NCBI GenBank assembly: GCA_003136095.1
Contig: PNBO01000419.1
Location: forward strand, 8,401-53,981
Direction: 5' to 3'
Length of the DNA: 45,581 nt
Source of the DNA: Myxococcales bacterium
Lineage (GTDB): Bacteria; Myxococcota_A; Polyangia; Fen-1088
In this document: in pieces, positions 26,789 through 36,077 of the stretch
How the letters are laid out: the number at the start of each line of letters is the position of its first letter
Numbering within the stretch: position 1 is the stretch's first letter
Program-made: the position numbers and the translations under genes
Notes under the pieces: generated by a model
What the model was told of the DNA's origin: nothing
What the model saw: the letters and a program-made list of their open reading frames with translations, nothing else
Databases searched by the model: none

Positions 26789-27145
26789 GGGGCTTGCTCC
26801 TGTTGTGGCCCGGCCCTGCGCCGGGTAACACTGGGGTTGATTTGCAAGGCCCAGGCCAGGCTCGCGGCCTCGAGAAACCCAGGATCTGCCTCGACTTCCG
26901 GTCCTTGGATGCCGCGCGCAAAACCAGGTTGCAGAATAGTCTCCACCGAAGCTGCCGACTATTCTGCGGCCACCGCACCGGTCATGCTCGTCGGCGAGTC
27001 CGCTGGCGATCCGAGCCTTGCCAACGCCACGTCAAGACCGGATGACAGCCTCGCCCCGCACGGCTATCTTTCCTCGCGACGACCGTGGCTGCCAGCCGCG
27101 GAACCCGCCGGAGGATCTTCGTCCGACTCTGCTGCGGGCTTTGGC
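26789..27145. other. 357-nt intergenic region upstream of the metal efflux operon
   Basis: It lies between the stop of the PEGA pseudokinase and the start of the YHS gene, both on the minus strand. It must hold the efflux operon promoter. Apart from the 11-bp inverted repeat at 26931-26967 I see no ORF with coding character and no CueR-type operator. Confidence 0.5.
26931..26967. repeat. Perfect 11-bp inverted repeat, possible operator or terminator
   Basis: GCAGAATAGTC and GACTATTCTGC are separated by 15 nt, about 143 nt upstream of the YHS start. No T-run follows on either strand, so an intrinsic terminator is not supported. A binding site for a dimeric regulator of the metal operon is possible but unproven. 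Confidence 0.55.
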
Positions 27146-28828
27146 CTACTTGCTGAACTTCGCCAGCGCGGGTCGGGCGCCAGCTTCGACGGTGATGTCC
27201 ACGGAAACCACACGCCGCGCACCGGGCAGGTAGATGCCAACCATGTGCTTGCCGACCGTCGTCGGGACCCGCAGCGACGGGCAGAGCAGGCCGGTTTCCT
27301 CGTCGTCGATGAGGATGGGGAACTTCCCCACGGTCTGGCACTCGACGCGCACGAAGCCGCTGCCGCGCCCTGGTGGTGGCACCGGAACCAGGTTGCGCCG
27401 GATGATGGCGCCGCGGCTGGTGTCCACGATGTCGCGGAACATGCGGTGGCTGGGCAAGGTGAGGACGACGCGGTGGCTGCCAGGCCCGACCACGATGTCG
27501 GCAAAGGTCGTGCCCCTCACGACGCCGTCGACCCAGACGGTCGCGCCCGGTGGCACGGTTTCGGCGACGAGGTGGCCGGCGAGGTGTGACAACACTCTCT
27601 CGCGGGACGGCGCCTCCTCATCGCTCTCGGCGACGCTCGCCTCCCGGTCGGCTTGCACGGCGGTGGGCCGCCTGTCTCCGGTGGGTGGCTCGACCCGCGC
27701 CGGATTCGCGCGGCCGGGGCGCGAGGCGCCCGACAGAGCGAGCGACACGATGGCCGCGGCCACGCCCACCCCGGCAAAGGCCGCCGCGGCCCACACGCGC
27801 CAGCGGTTGCGCCGTCTGCCCAGACCGGGAATCGCTCTCGAGAGTGCATCTTCCGCCAGGCTGTCCGCGGGCAGCGGCACCTTGATGGGCGGCGACGCCC
27901 CGGTTTCCCGTGCCCGCGCGGCCGCCTCCCGGGCTTCCTTCTCCGCCTTGCGCAGGCCCTCCGCGATCCGGCGCTGCCGCTTGCGCACGCTATCGACGCC
28001 GCCCGATAGCCGGTCCACCAGCGCGGCCGCGGACTCGGGGCGATCCTCGGGCCGCGGCGTCAGCAGGCTGCGCAGAGCCGCGTTCAACTTCGGTGGAACC
28101 GCGGGAAGCTCGGGCGGGGACACCGGCCCGCCCACCGGGCCAGCAAGAGTCGCCTGACCGGGCGACTGCCCGGCCACGAGAAAATAGAGAAGCGCGCCCA
28201 GCGAATAGAGATCCGCGGCCACCGCCAGCCGTCCGCCCGGGACGGCTGCGCCGACGAGCTCGGGCGCGACGAACCACCAGCGCTCCGCGGGCTGTTCGGT
28301 CAACGAGCGACTCGCGGCCGCGATGCCGGCGTCGAGCAATACGACCTCGCCCTCGTCGGTGACGATAACGTTCTGCGGGGCGAGGCCAAGGTGGGTCAGG
28401 CTGGGCTTGGCCGCATGCCCCATCTGCAAGAGGCGCGCGATCTCCGCCCCGATCAGGCCGGCGAGCCCCGGGTCCGCGCCGGTCCGCCCCTCGGCCCGGG
28501 ACATGTCGAGAAGCCTCGCCAGATCGTGGCCGGCCACGTACTCGGTCACGATGAAGGTGGCCGAGGGATCGGCGGAAACGTCGAGGACTTTCCCGAACCC
28601 TGGGCGATGGAAGTCGGCCAGCCGCCGGCCGGCGGCGACGAACCTTTGCGCGACCTCGGCGAACGCCGCCTCGGGGATGCGATCTTGCCGCAGCCGCTTC
28701 AAGGCAAAGAGCTGGCCCGAGGCCTTGGCGGCATCTTCGGGCAGGCGGGCCAGGTACGTCTCGGTGACGCCGCCCGGACCGAGCAGGCCCTCGACTACGT
28801 ACCCGCCGATTTGCAGCGACGGAAGCAC
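27146..28828 (-). CDS. Ser/Thr pseudokinase with PEGA-type C terminus
   Basis: A protein of 560 residues from GTG 28828 (the longer frame runs into the PLD gene). The kinase fold is clear: glycine loop GPGGVTETYLA, LFALKRL with the ATP lysine, and VAADLYSLGALLYFLVAG. The catalytic HRD reads HLG (HLGLAPQN) and DFG reads DAG, so phosphotransfer is unlikely. A single membrane segment (WAAAAFAGVGVAAAIVSLAL) leads to PEGA-like beta repeats (VPPGATVWVDGVVRGTTF, VGPGSHRVVLTLPSHRMF) outside. It is a paralogue of the broken gene at 33643-35480. Confidence 0.85.
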   Translation of the reverse strand: MLPSLQIGGYVVEGLLGPGGVTETYLARLPEDAAKASGQLFALKRLRQDRIPEAAFAEVAQRFVAAGRRLADFHRPGFGKVLDVSADPSATFIVTEYVAGHDLARLLDMSRAEGRTGADPGLAGLIGAEIARLLQMGHAAKPSLTHLGLAPQNVIVTDEGEVVLLDAGIAAASRSLTEQPAERWWFVAPELVGAAVPGGRLAVAADLYSLGALLYFLVAGQSPGQATLAGPVGGPVSPPELPAVPPKLNAALRSLLTPRPEDRPESAAALVDRLSGGVDSVRKRQRRIAEGLRKAEKEAREAAARARETGASPPIKVPLPADSLAEDALSRAIPGLGRRRNRWRVWAAAAFAGVGVAAAIVSLALSGASRPGRANPARVEPPTGDRRPTAVQADREASVAESDEEAPSRERVLSHLAGHLVAETVPPGATVWVDGVVRGTTFADIVVGPGSHRVVLTLPSHRMFRDIVDTSRGAIIRRNLVPVPPPGRGSGFVRVECQTVGKFPILIDDEETGLLCPSLRVPTTVGKHMVGIYLPGARRVVSVDITVEAGARPALAKFSK

Positions 28829-28877
28829 GGCTACCGATTGTAGACCACCCGCGACAGCGGCGCGCGACTCCCCGCGG

Positions 28878-29474
28878 CTACTCGTCGAGTGGTTTCGGAC
28901 AGAAATCGCGCAGCTTGCACGCGGAGCACTCCGCCCCGCGCCAGATGCGGTCAAAATACGCCTGCACCTCGTCGAGCAGCAGGTCGTCGCGGCTGGTCAA
29001 GCCGAGCTCGAAATTGCGCCGGCCCTCGCCCTTGGCGCCCAAGCCCGCGCCGGTCCAGTTGGCGCTGCCCAGGTAGAGCATGCCGCCGTCGACGATCACG
29101 GCCTTGAAGTGGACGCGCGGGCAGAGCCGCATCTCGAAAGCGCCACGCGGCGGCCGGCGCAGGGCAGGCAGGCGGCGCAACTCCGCGCGAAACGGCCGCG
29201 ACGGCGGCGAGGCGTGCAGGATGCGGATCTCGACACCACGCCCGACCCGCTCCGCGAACGTCTCCAGGACCGAACGAAACTCACTCCGGCCAGCGGCGGT
29301 GCGCCGACGTCCGGGCCGCGCGCGCTCGTCCTCGACCATCAACTCTTTCAGATTCGCGGTGGCAATCCACAGACTGCGCTCGGCATTCATCGCGGCCTTC
29401 ACCACGGCCTCGTAGTGGCCCTTGCCCCCGATCAGGGCGAGCGTCACCGGGCGGTTCTGCCGGACGAAATCCAT
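28878..29474 (-). CDS. Phospholipase D-like protein with C-terminal cysteine cluster
   Basis: A protein of 198 residues with one PLD half-site: His122, Lys124 and Asp129 in VHFKAVIVDGG, then GSANW (136-140). Because PLD enzymes need two HKD motifs, it would work as a homodimer, like the nuclease Nuc. The tail has CSACKLRDFC (Cys183, Cys186, Cys192), which with Cys118 could bind zinc or an Fe-S cluster. There is no signal peptide, so a cytoplasmic nuclease is as likely as a lipase. It starts 3 nt after the stop of the Cys-rich lipoprotein gene. Confidence 0.8.
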   Translation of the reverse strand: MDFVRQNRPVTLALIGGKGHYEAVVKAAMNAERSLWIATANLKELMVEDERARPGRRRTAAGRSEFRSVLETFAERVGRGVEIRILHASPPSRPFRAELRRLPALRRPPRGAFEMRLCPRVHFKAVIVDGGMLYLGSANWTGAGLGAKGEGRRNFELGLTSRDDLLLDEVQAYFDRIWRGAECSACKLRDFCPKPLDE

Positions 29475-29477
29475 CGG

Positions 29478-30614
29478 TCAGTCACGCGCGCCAGCGTCGG
29501 GGGAAGTCGCGCTCGCGACCGTGCACGGAGGATTCACCGTCCCCTGGCAGGTCCCACTGGTGCAGGTGCCCACAAAGCAGGCCATTGAGGCATAGCCACC
29601 GTCGGGCACCGTGCACGCTTCCCCCATGCCTGGCAGGGTCACGCAGGTTCCATCGCGACAATCGGCGTAGAAGACACAACCCGAGCTGATTCTCGAGATC
29701 CCACCGTCCGGGACGCTGCACGCGGCGCCAACCGCCAGGCGGGGGCGGCAGGTGCCGCTCGTGGCGTCACAGAAGCTGTTGACGTTTTCGCAATCGGCGC
29801 CATTGGGGTTGCACGCCTGTCCATCCTTGACGTAGGGCACGCAGGTTCCCGAGCCCGAGCTGTCGCAGGCCAAGCCGGACTGGCATTGGTTGTTGTACGT
29901 GCAGGGCTGCCCCTGCGCCCCCTGCGGCTGGCAGGTGCTCTGGGAGGAGGTCGCGTAGTCGGTGCCGCAGTAGTCGCCGGCCGCGCAGTCGGTCGAACTG
30001 GTGCAGGCCGCGCCGGCGGCCAGGGGTTGCCCGCAGGTGCCGAGACAACAGCTCGTACTGCAAGAAGGCTGATGACAGGAACCGCCCACGCACTCCGCGT
30101 CCGTGACGCAGTTCCCGCCAGTGGCTACGGTCCCCTTGATCACGCCCACGCAATTGGCGTCGGCCTGGCTCCCCTGCGAAGTCGCGCCCTGCGTGCAAGC
30201 GGTGGCGGCGATCCCATCGAAGCAAACGGGGGCCTTGCTCGCGTCGTAGATGATCTTGCCGCTGTCGATGTCCTGGACGAGAGCGGTCAGATCCATCGCG
30301 CCCGAGTCGAAGTAGTCGGCCTTGCACAGGGCCGTGCTGGGGCTGACGCCGCACCTCACGAAGAACTGGCAGAAGGCGCTGACGTACCGGTTCGCGAAAT
30401 CCGCGGAGCCGCCGGTGCCGCCGAGAATCGCGGCATCGCTCCGCCCACCGCTGCCGCCCGCGCCACCCGCCCCGCCGCCACCGGCACCGCCGGTGTCCAC
30501 GCCGCCCGCACCACCACCCCCGCTGCCACCATCGACGGCTTGCTTGGCGCCACCGCAAGCGAAAGAAATGCCGGCCAGACCAACTACGGCGAAATTCAAA
30601 GCGAAGTTACGCAT
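29478..30614 (-). CDS. Gly-rich, Cys-rich (Dickkopf-like) lipoprotein
   Basis: A protein of 378 residues with a signal peptide ending in ISFAC, a long Gly/Ala low-complexity stretch and then many repeated cysteine motifs (GGNCVTDAECVGGSCHQPSC, AAGAACTSSTDCAAGDYC, GQPCTYNNQCQSGLACD). These resemble the Dickkopf/EGF-like modules common in myxobacterial surface lipoproteins. The periplasm or cell surface is likely; function unknown. The ATG at 30614 is chosen for the signal peptide. Confidence 0.82.
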   Translation of the reverse strand: MRNFALNFAVVGLAGISFACGGAKQAVDGGSGGGGAGGVDTGGAGGGGAGGAGGSGGRSDAAILGGTGGSADFANRYVSAFCQFFVRCGVSPSTALCKADYFDSGAMDLTALVQDIDSGKIIYDASKAPVCFDGIAATACTQGATSQGSQADANCVGVIKGTVATGGNCVTDAECVGGSCHQPSCSTSCCLGTCGQPLAAGAACTSSTDCAAGDYCGTDYATSSQSTCQPQGAQGQPCTYNNQCQSGLACDSSGSGTCVPYVKDGQACNPNGADCENVNSFCDATSGTCRPRLAVGAACSVPDGGISRISSGCVFYADCRDGTCVTLPGMGEACTVPDGGYASMACFVGTCTSGTCQGTVNPPCTVASATSPDAGARD

Positions 30615-33507
30615 GCGTTCTATTCTAGCACCTGCTGGCGCGGCGTTTTCCCCGCCGGTTCCGCGCCGGTTGCTCGGCTTCGTTGTAGTATCCCCCCCGG
30701 CAAGCTTGCGTATCCAGGATCCTCCACCTTCCAAATCCAGCTATCCTCGCCGGTTCGGACCTCGTTTCACGCTGCTCAAAGAGCTCGGCAAGGGGGGCAT
30801 GGGACACGTCTTCATGGCGCTGACCGGACAGGCCGGCGTCGAACGGGTCTGTGCGCTCAAAATCCTCAAGGAAGTCCGCGCCGGCCGCGACGCGGAAGAG
30901 CTGACACAGCGTTTTCTCGACGAGGCCAAGGTGGTGACCAAGCTCTCCCACGAGAACCTGGTCTACGTCTTCGACTTTGGCATCAACGATCGCCGCGGCT
31001 ATCTGGCCATGGAATACGTCCAGGGCAAGTCCGTCACCGAGACCTGGAACCGCTGCGCCGCCCGGCGCGACGGCTTCCCCATCGGCCTTACGCTCTACTA
31101 CATCTCCGAGCTGGTTTCGGCCCTCTGGTACGCGGCCAACGTCGAGGGTTTGGGCCTCGTCCACCGCGACATCTCGCCCTCGAACGTGATGCTGACCTAC
31201 ACCGGCGGCGTCAAGCTCATCGACTTCGGGCTGGCCAAATGGAACGCCAAGGTGGTGCAGACCGCGGCCGGCGTGCAGTGGGGCAAGACCAGCTACATGT
31301 CGCCCGAGCAGTACATCGGCAAGCCGGTGGATCACCGCAGCGATCTCTTCTCCGCCGGCGTGATCCTGTGGGAGTTGCTCACCGGCCGGCAGATGTTCCC
31401 GCCCACCGATCCGCGCCTGCCGAGCGCGACGGTGCCGCCACCCTCGAAGTACACGCGCGAGGTAACGCCCGAGCTCGATCGCGTGGTGGCGCGGGCCCTG
31501 GCCATCGAGCCCGCGGAACGCTTCCAGACCGGCGAGGAGATGTGCACGGCGCTGCTCGCCGCAATGCCCAAGGACCCCGGCGGCAAACTGCAGGCCGCCA
31601 AGTTCATCGGCCGGCTCTTCGAGGCCGAGATCCGCGACGAAACCGCCGAGCAGCGCGAGTTGGTCGAGCGCGCCAGCCGCATGGACGACCCCCTGCCAGC
31701 GGGGACGCTCGACCCACCCATCGTCGGCGAAGCCATCGGCGACGGCGAAACCACGCCGGACCCTGATCCCGACGGCCTGCTCGGCAAGACCTTGAGCGAC
31801 CGCTACTACATTCGCCGCCTGGTCGGTGAAGGCGCCATGGGCCGCGTCTACGAGGGCCACCACACCGGCATCGGCAAGCGCGTGGCCATCAAGATCGCCC
31901 ACCGGGTCGAGCGGCGGAAGACGGAGGTGGCGAAGCGTTTCCAGCGCGAGGCGCTGGCCCCGGCGCAAATCGGCCATCCCAACGTGGCCGACGTCACCGA
32001 CTGCGGCACCACGCCGGGCGGTGAGTTCTTCTTCGTGATGGAGTTCATCGACGGCGTCAGCCTCGACGCGGTCATCAAACGCGACGGCCAGCTCACCATC
32101 GAACGCGCCCTCGCCATCGCCGTGCAGATCTGCCGCGCGCTGGAGGCCGCCCACCGCGCGGGCATCATTCACCGCGACCTCAAGCCCTCGAACGTCATGC
32201 TCGTGCGCTCGCAGGACCAGGAGGAGGTGGTCAAGGTCCTCGACTTCGGCGTGGCCAAGTTCCTGCACGACACCGGCGACGGCGCCAACCTCACCCTGAC
32301 CGACGCTAGCGTGGGCACGCCGAAGTACATGGCCCCGGAACAGATCCGCGGTGGCGGCAAGGTGGACTTCCGTTCCGATCTCTACTCGCTGGGCGCCATC
32401 CTCTACACCATGCTCGCGGGCGGCCGCCTGCCCGTCGAGGGCGCGACCATCGAGGAGCTGTGGCAGCACAAGCTGACCCGCGACCCCTACCCGCTGCACG
32501 ACTACCGCTCCGATCTGCCCGCCGACCTCGAGGAATTGATCCTGAACAGCCTGGCGCGCGAACCGAGCCAGCGGCCGGCCTCGGCGAAACTCCTCAAGCA
32601 ACAGCTCATCTCTCACCTCGAATCGACGCGCGCCATGAGCGACAGCATCCTGGGCATGAAGTCGCCCTCGCAGACGGAGATCCTCGGCGAGCGCAGGCGA
32701 CGCTGGCGGGCCCGCCTAGGCATCGCGCTCGGCACGCTCACCGCGGCCGCGATTGCCGTGGCCGGAATCTACCTGGTGCGCTCGCCGTCTTCCCCGCAGG
32801 AAGAGCCGCGCCGGGCCGCCGAGCCCCCCGCACCTTCGCCCGCGCCAATGAAGTCGCCGCAGCCCTCCATCGCCGAGCCGCCATCCACGGCGCCCGCCGA
32901 ACCCAAGCCCCAACCGCTGGGCCCGGCCGCCGCGGGCACAGAGAACCTCTCCGGCAAGTCCGCATCCACGACGCCGCCCGCCGAAGAAATGGCCGGTGGT
33001 GCACAACGTCTGGCCGGCGAGACCGCGCCGGTCGGTCAAGGCAAGACGCGACGGCACGGCGCGGAGGCGACGGCCCCCTCGACCTCGGCGCGGCCGCCGG
33101 GCAAGAGCCCGTCGGAGCCGGCCGGAGCGCGAGCCGAGGCGGCGGCGGCCGAACCCGAGCCGCGCGGCTCGGGGCGCGTGCGCCCAGCCATAGCGGAGGC
33201 GGAGGCAGGCCCCGCCAGCGACGAGTCTGTCGCCGCAGCCATCGCCAAGGCCGAGGCCGCGTTCAGCGGCGGCCACATGGCGACCGCGCGCATCGCGGCC
33301 ACCCAGGCGGTTTCCGCCGCAAGTGGCTCGCCGCCCCCTCTCAAGGTGCGGGCGCACATCATCATGGGCAAGGTGGAGCTCGCCTCCGAGCGCTTCCCCG
33401 AGGCCGAGCGCGCCTTCGATCGCGCGCTGGCCATCGCCCCCGACAACCCCGTCGCGCTCAAGGGCAAGGAGCGCGCCCGCGACGCCGCTACCAAGGCGAG
33501 GCCGTAG
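30613..33507 (+). CDS. Tandem double Ser/Thr protein kinase with TM and TPR-like tail
   Basis: About 964 residues with two complete kinase domains. Kinase 1 (about 48-320) has GKGGMGHVF, CALKIL, HRDISPSN (Asp186) and DFGLA. Kinase 2 (about 398-665) has GEGAMGRVY, VAIKIA, HRDLKPSN (Asp522), DFGVAK and MAPEQ. Both look active. A membrane segment near residue 700, a Pro/Ala-rich stretch and TPR-like helices (ERFPEAERAFDRALAIAPDN) follow. The start is uncertain: the ATG at 30613 is back to back with the divergent lipoprotein start, and a TTG at 30706 would give a tighter N terminus and leave room for promoters. Confidence 0.88.
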   Translation: MRSILAPAGAAFSPPVPRRLLGFVVVSPPASLRIQDPPPSKSSYPRRFGPRFTLLKELGKGGMGHVFMALTGQAGVERVCALKILKEVRAGRDAEELTQRFLDEAKVVTKLSHENLVYVFDFGINDRRGYLAMEYVQGKSVTETWNRCAARRDGFPIGLTLYYISELVSALWYAANVEGLGLVHRDISPSNVMLTYTGGVKLIDFGLAKWNAKVVQTAAGVQWGKTSYMSPEQYIGKPVDHRSDLFSAGVILWELLTGRQMFPPTDPRLPSATVPPPSKYTREVTPELDRVVARALAIEPAERFQTGEEMCTALLAAMPKDPGGKLQAAKFIGRLFEAEIRDETAEQRELVERASRMDDPLPAGTLDPPIVGEAIGDGETTPDPDPDGLLGKTLSDRYYIRRLVGEGAMGRVYEGHHTGIGKRVAIKIAHRVERRKTEVAKRFQREALAPAQIGHPNVADVTDCGTTPGGEFFFVMEFIDGVSLDAVIKRDGQLTIERALAIAVQICRALEAAHRAGIIHRDLKPSNVMLVRSQDQEEVVKVLDFGVAKFLHDTGDGANLTLTDASVGTPKYMAPEQIRGGGKVDFRSDLYSLGAILYTMLAGGRLPVEGATIEELWQHKLTRDPYPLHDYRSDLPADLEELILNSLAREPSQRPASAKLLKQQLISHLESTRAMSDSILGMKSPSQTEILGERRRRWRARLGIALGTLTAAAIAVAGIYLVRSPSSPQEEPRRAAEPPAPSPAPMKSPQPSIAEPPSTAPAEPKPQPLGPAAAGTENLSGKSASTTPPAEEMAGGAQRLAGETAPVGQGKTRRHGAEATAPSTSARPPGKSPSEPAGARAEAAAAEPEPRGSGRVRPAIAEAEAGPASDESVAAAIAKAEAAFSGGHMATARIAATQAVSAASGSPPPLKVRAHIIMGKVELASERFPEAERAFDRALAIAPDNPVALKGKERARDAATKARP

Positions 33508-33517
33508 GAAGAGATCT

Positions 33518-33631
33518 CACCACAGAGGCACAGAGAGCGCAGAGCCCGAAGAAGAATTGGGTTTCTCCGGATCCGGATCCGAACCATCCCTTCCTCGTCC
33601 GGCCTTTGTGCTCTCTGCGCCCTCTGTGGTG
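33518..33631. repeat. Imperfect inverted repeat between convergent genes (CACCACAGAGG-type element)
   Basis: CACCACAGAGGCACAGAGAG begins at 33518, and its imperfect complement ends at 33631 (CTCTGCGCCCTCTGTGGTG). The arms span 27 nt each, with a bulge and a few mismatches, around 60 nt that contain a tandem GGATCC repeat. It lies exactly between the convergent double kinase and pseudokinase genes, so it may act as a two-way terminator. Similar CACCACAGAGG sequences are, from memory, scattered in intergenic regions of many environmental bacteria. Confidence 0.65.
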
Positions 33632-33642
33632 AAAGTCCGGAA

Positions 33643-35480
33643 TCAGTAACTGAACTGCACGCGGTGCGGACGGTCGGCGAGAACCTCGCGGTCCTGGGTC
33701 CAGATGCGGTTCTCGGGAATGACGAAGACACCCACCATGTGCCGGCCGGGGTCGAGACGCACGCCCGCGATCGGACAGAGCGCACCGATTTCCTTCCCGT
33801 CGACGACCACCGGGTACTTGCCCTCGGTGGTGCAGGCGACGTTGATTCCTACGCTCCCCGTGAGTGGGAAGACCGCGGGCACCATCTCACGCTCGAAAAC
33901 CGCGCCATTCGTGGTGTCGACCACGTCGCGCAACATGCGATAGCCAGGGGACGTGATCACCAGGCGGTGTGCGCGGGGCTCGGTCACGATCGTCGACGGC
34001 GAGGTTCCCACCTCCTGGCCATCGATCCACGCCACCGCCCCCGCGGGATTGACCTTGAGCACGAGGTGGCCCTTGGGGAGCATCGGGGCCTGGACGAGCT
34101 TGGGTCTCGTGGCATCGAGTCTGGCCCGCTCCGCGGCGTGGGCGGCGTCCCGCAACATGCTCTGCTCGCGCGCCGCGCGCCAGCTCTGGAGGAAGAAGAA
34201 GCCCTCTACCCCGCCGCCGACAACCACCACCGCGATGGGCACCCAGGCGTAGCGGAACAGCTTGCGCGCGAAGGCGCTCTTCGTCCAGGCGAGCATGCGG
34301 ACACCGCGCCGCCGCCGGCGCTTCACCTTCCCGTCGGCGGTGACCTCGATTTCATCTTCCTCGTCCTCGTCATCGTAGACCGCGCCCACGTCGGGGTCGT
34401 CCGCGGCGATGTGCTCCGACGCATGATCGGCCACGGCCGCCACCTCGCCTTGGGGGACCAGGACAAAAGGCTGGATCTCGGATTCGCCGTCGCCATCCTC
34501 CGATGCAGGCGCCGGCGGACTTTCTTCTTCTTCAGGCTGTCCGCCAACCTCCTTCGGACGGGCAGGGGCGAGTTGGGCGCTCGCCGGCGCAGGCGGCCCC
34601 GCCGGCGTCGGCCGCGCCGCCACCGGCGCGAACGCGCCAACCTGTGCGCTGGCGGTGAGCAACGCCACCGAGATCTGACGCACGACCTCGAGCGCGGATC
34701 TCGGCCGAGCCTCGGGCGCGTACGCGAGCAGGCGAGCCAGGCCGGTGGCCAGGGCGGGGTGGAGGCCCGCGAGCTCGGGGTTGCCGCCGGCGATGCGCGC
34801 CTCCAGTTCCTTGGGCATCTCGCCCACGAAGGGCAACCGCCCGAAGTACAGGAAGTACATCAGTACCCCGAGCGTGAAGAGGTCGGAGGCGGAGCCCGCG
34901 GCCTCGCCGCGCAACTGCTCGGGGGCCGCGAAACGCCAGCTCTCGCTCGGCCAGCCCGCCTTCGAATGCAACGCATCCGCGAACCCGCAATCGAGCAGGA
35001 GAAGGTCGCCGCTCGGCCGCACCAGGACGTTGCCGGGCGACAGGCCGCCGTGCACGCGCAAACCATCGGGTTGCCCATGCAGGGGCACCAGGCGCTCGGC
35101 GAGTTTTCGCCCGATGGTGCCGACTAGCCGCGCGTCCATGTGGCTGCCTTCCGGCACCGCCTGCATGCGAAGCTGGCGCAGGTTCACGCCTTGCTCGAAC
35201 TTGAAGGCGGCATAGGTCGCCTCCGGCCGGTCCCCGATCTCGAAAACGCCGGCCATGCCAGGCATCGGCCGGCGCTGCAACATCCGCGCGGCGGCGATGA
35301 AGCGCAACTCGACCTCCGCCCGATGTTCGCCCTGGCGCAGCACCTTGAGCGCAGAATGCCTGGGTCCTTCTCGCCGGGCAAGACCTCCACCAGCCGTGCC
35401 CGATAGGTGTCGGTCACGTTTCCTCGCCCCAGCAACACCTCAGGCTGGTAGCGCCCAAGGCGCGCAAAATTTGCGCTCAT
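33643..35480 (-). pseudogene. Frameshifted Ser/Thr pseudokinase with PEGA-type C terminus
   Basis: The N-terminal piece starts at ATG 35480 (RYQPEVLLGRGNVTDTYRAR, the glycine-loop strand) and loses its frame near 35353-35357. The expected continuation ALKVLRQGEHRAEVELRF is in the next frame and runs to 33643. One lost base explains it. Together the pieces make about 612 residues, like the paralogue at 27146-28828. Catalytic motifs are degenerate (HGGLSPGN for HRD, DCGFAD for DFG). An acidic stretch, a membrane segment (WVPIAVVVVGGG) and PEGA repeats (KVNPAGAVAWIDGQEVGTSP) follow. The cause may be a true mutation, an assembly error or programmed frameshifting. Confidence 0.82.
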
Positions 35481-35483
35481 GGC

Positions 35484-36026
35484 TCAGAAGGCCTCACCCC
35501 ACATTACATCGACCGACCTCGGCATTTCTTGCGCTCCCCTCCTATCCTTTTGCGTCATGGGCTGGCGGCGGCTACGCTGGCGCGCGACCTCGAACATGGC
35601 CAGCCCCGCGGTGGTCGACAGATTGATGGAACGCATGTTCGGCTCGACCATGGGAATGCGCAAGGTCCGGGAGGCGTTGCGGGCCAGAATCTCCGCGGAC
35701 AGCCCGACGCTTTCCCGCCCGAAGACGAGCGCCACGCGTTCGGGATACGCTACGTCCCAGAACGAGCGCGAGCCGTGCGACGAGAAGAAGAACGGCTCGC
35801 CCAGCTCGGGCAACTTCTCTTCGATGGCAGTCCAGCTCGGCCAGATCCGCAGGCGCACGCGCGGCCAGTAGTCGAGCCCGGCGCGGTGGAGATACCGATC
35901 GTCGAGCGAGAAACCGAGCGGCTCGACGAGGTGCAGGTCGGCGCCCGTGGCCAGGGTGGTGCGGCCAATGTTGCCCGTGTTCCAGTGGATCTCGGGCTCG
36001 ACCAGGATGACGTGCAGGGAAGACAC
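35484..36026 (-). CDS. trmL: tRNA (cytidine/uridine-34 2'-O)-methyltransferase TrmL (SpoU/SPOUT class)
   Basis: About 180 residues. ILVEPEIHWNTGNIGRT, LVEPLGFSLDDRYLHRAGLD, ALVFGRESVGLS and RSINLSTTAGLAMFEVAR are the SPOUT trefoil-knot motifs in the TrmL arrangement. It should methylate the wobble ribose of tRNA-Leu species. The best start is GTG 36026 (VSSLHVILVEPE) or TTG 36038; the very long upstream frame is antisense to the pseudouridine synthase. Beyond the catalytic domain there is an extra tail of about 30 residues. It ends 3 nt before the frameshifted kinase gene. Confidence 0.87.
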   Translation of the reverse strand: MSSLHVILVEPEIHWNTGNIGRTTLATGADLHLVEPLGFSLDDRYLHRAGLDYWPRVRLRIWPSWTAIEEKLPELGEPFFFSSHGSRSFWDVAYPERVALVFGRESVGLSAEILARNASRTLRIPMVEPNMRSINLSTTAGLAMFEVARQRSRRQPMTQKDRRGAQEMPRSVDVMWGEAF

Positions 36027-36077
36027 GACTTGGCCCAAGGAAGACCATAGTATTGCCGTGGGGACAACTCCATTCCC

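Noticed and set aside
30625-32616. 663-codon open frame on the minus strand
   Set aside because: It is antisense to two intact kinase domains whose motifs are unmistakable; it is a codon-bias shadow.
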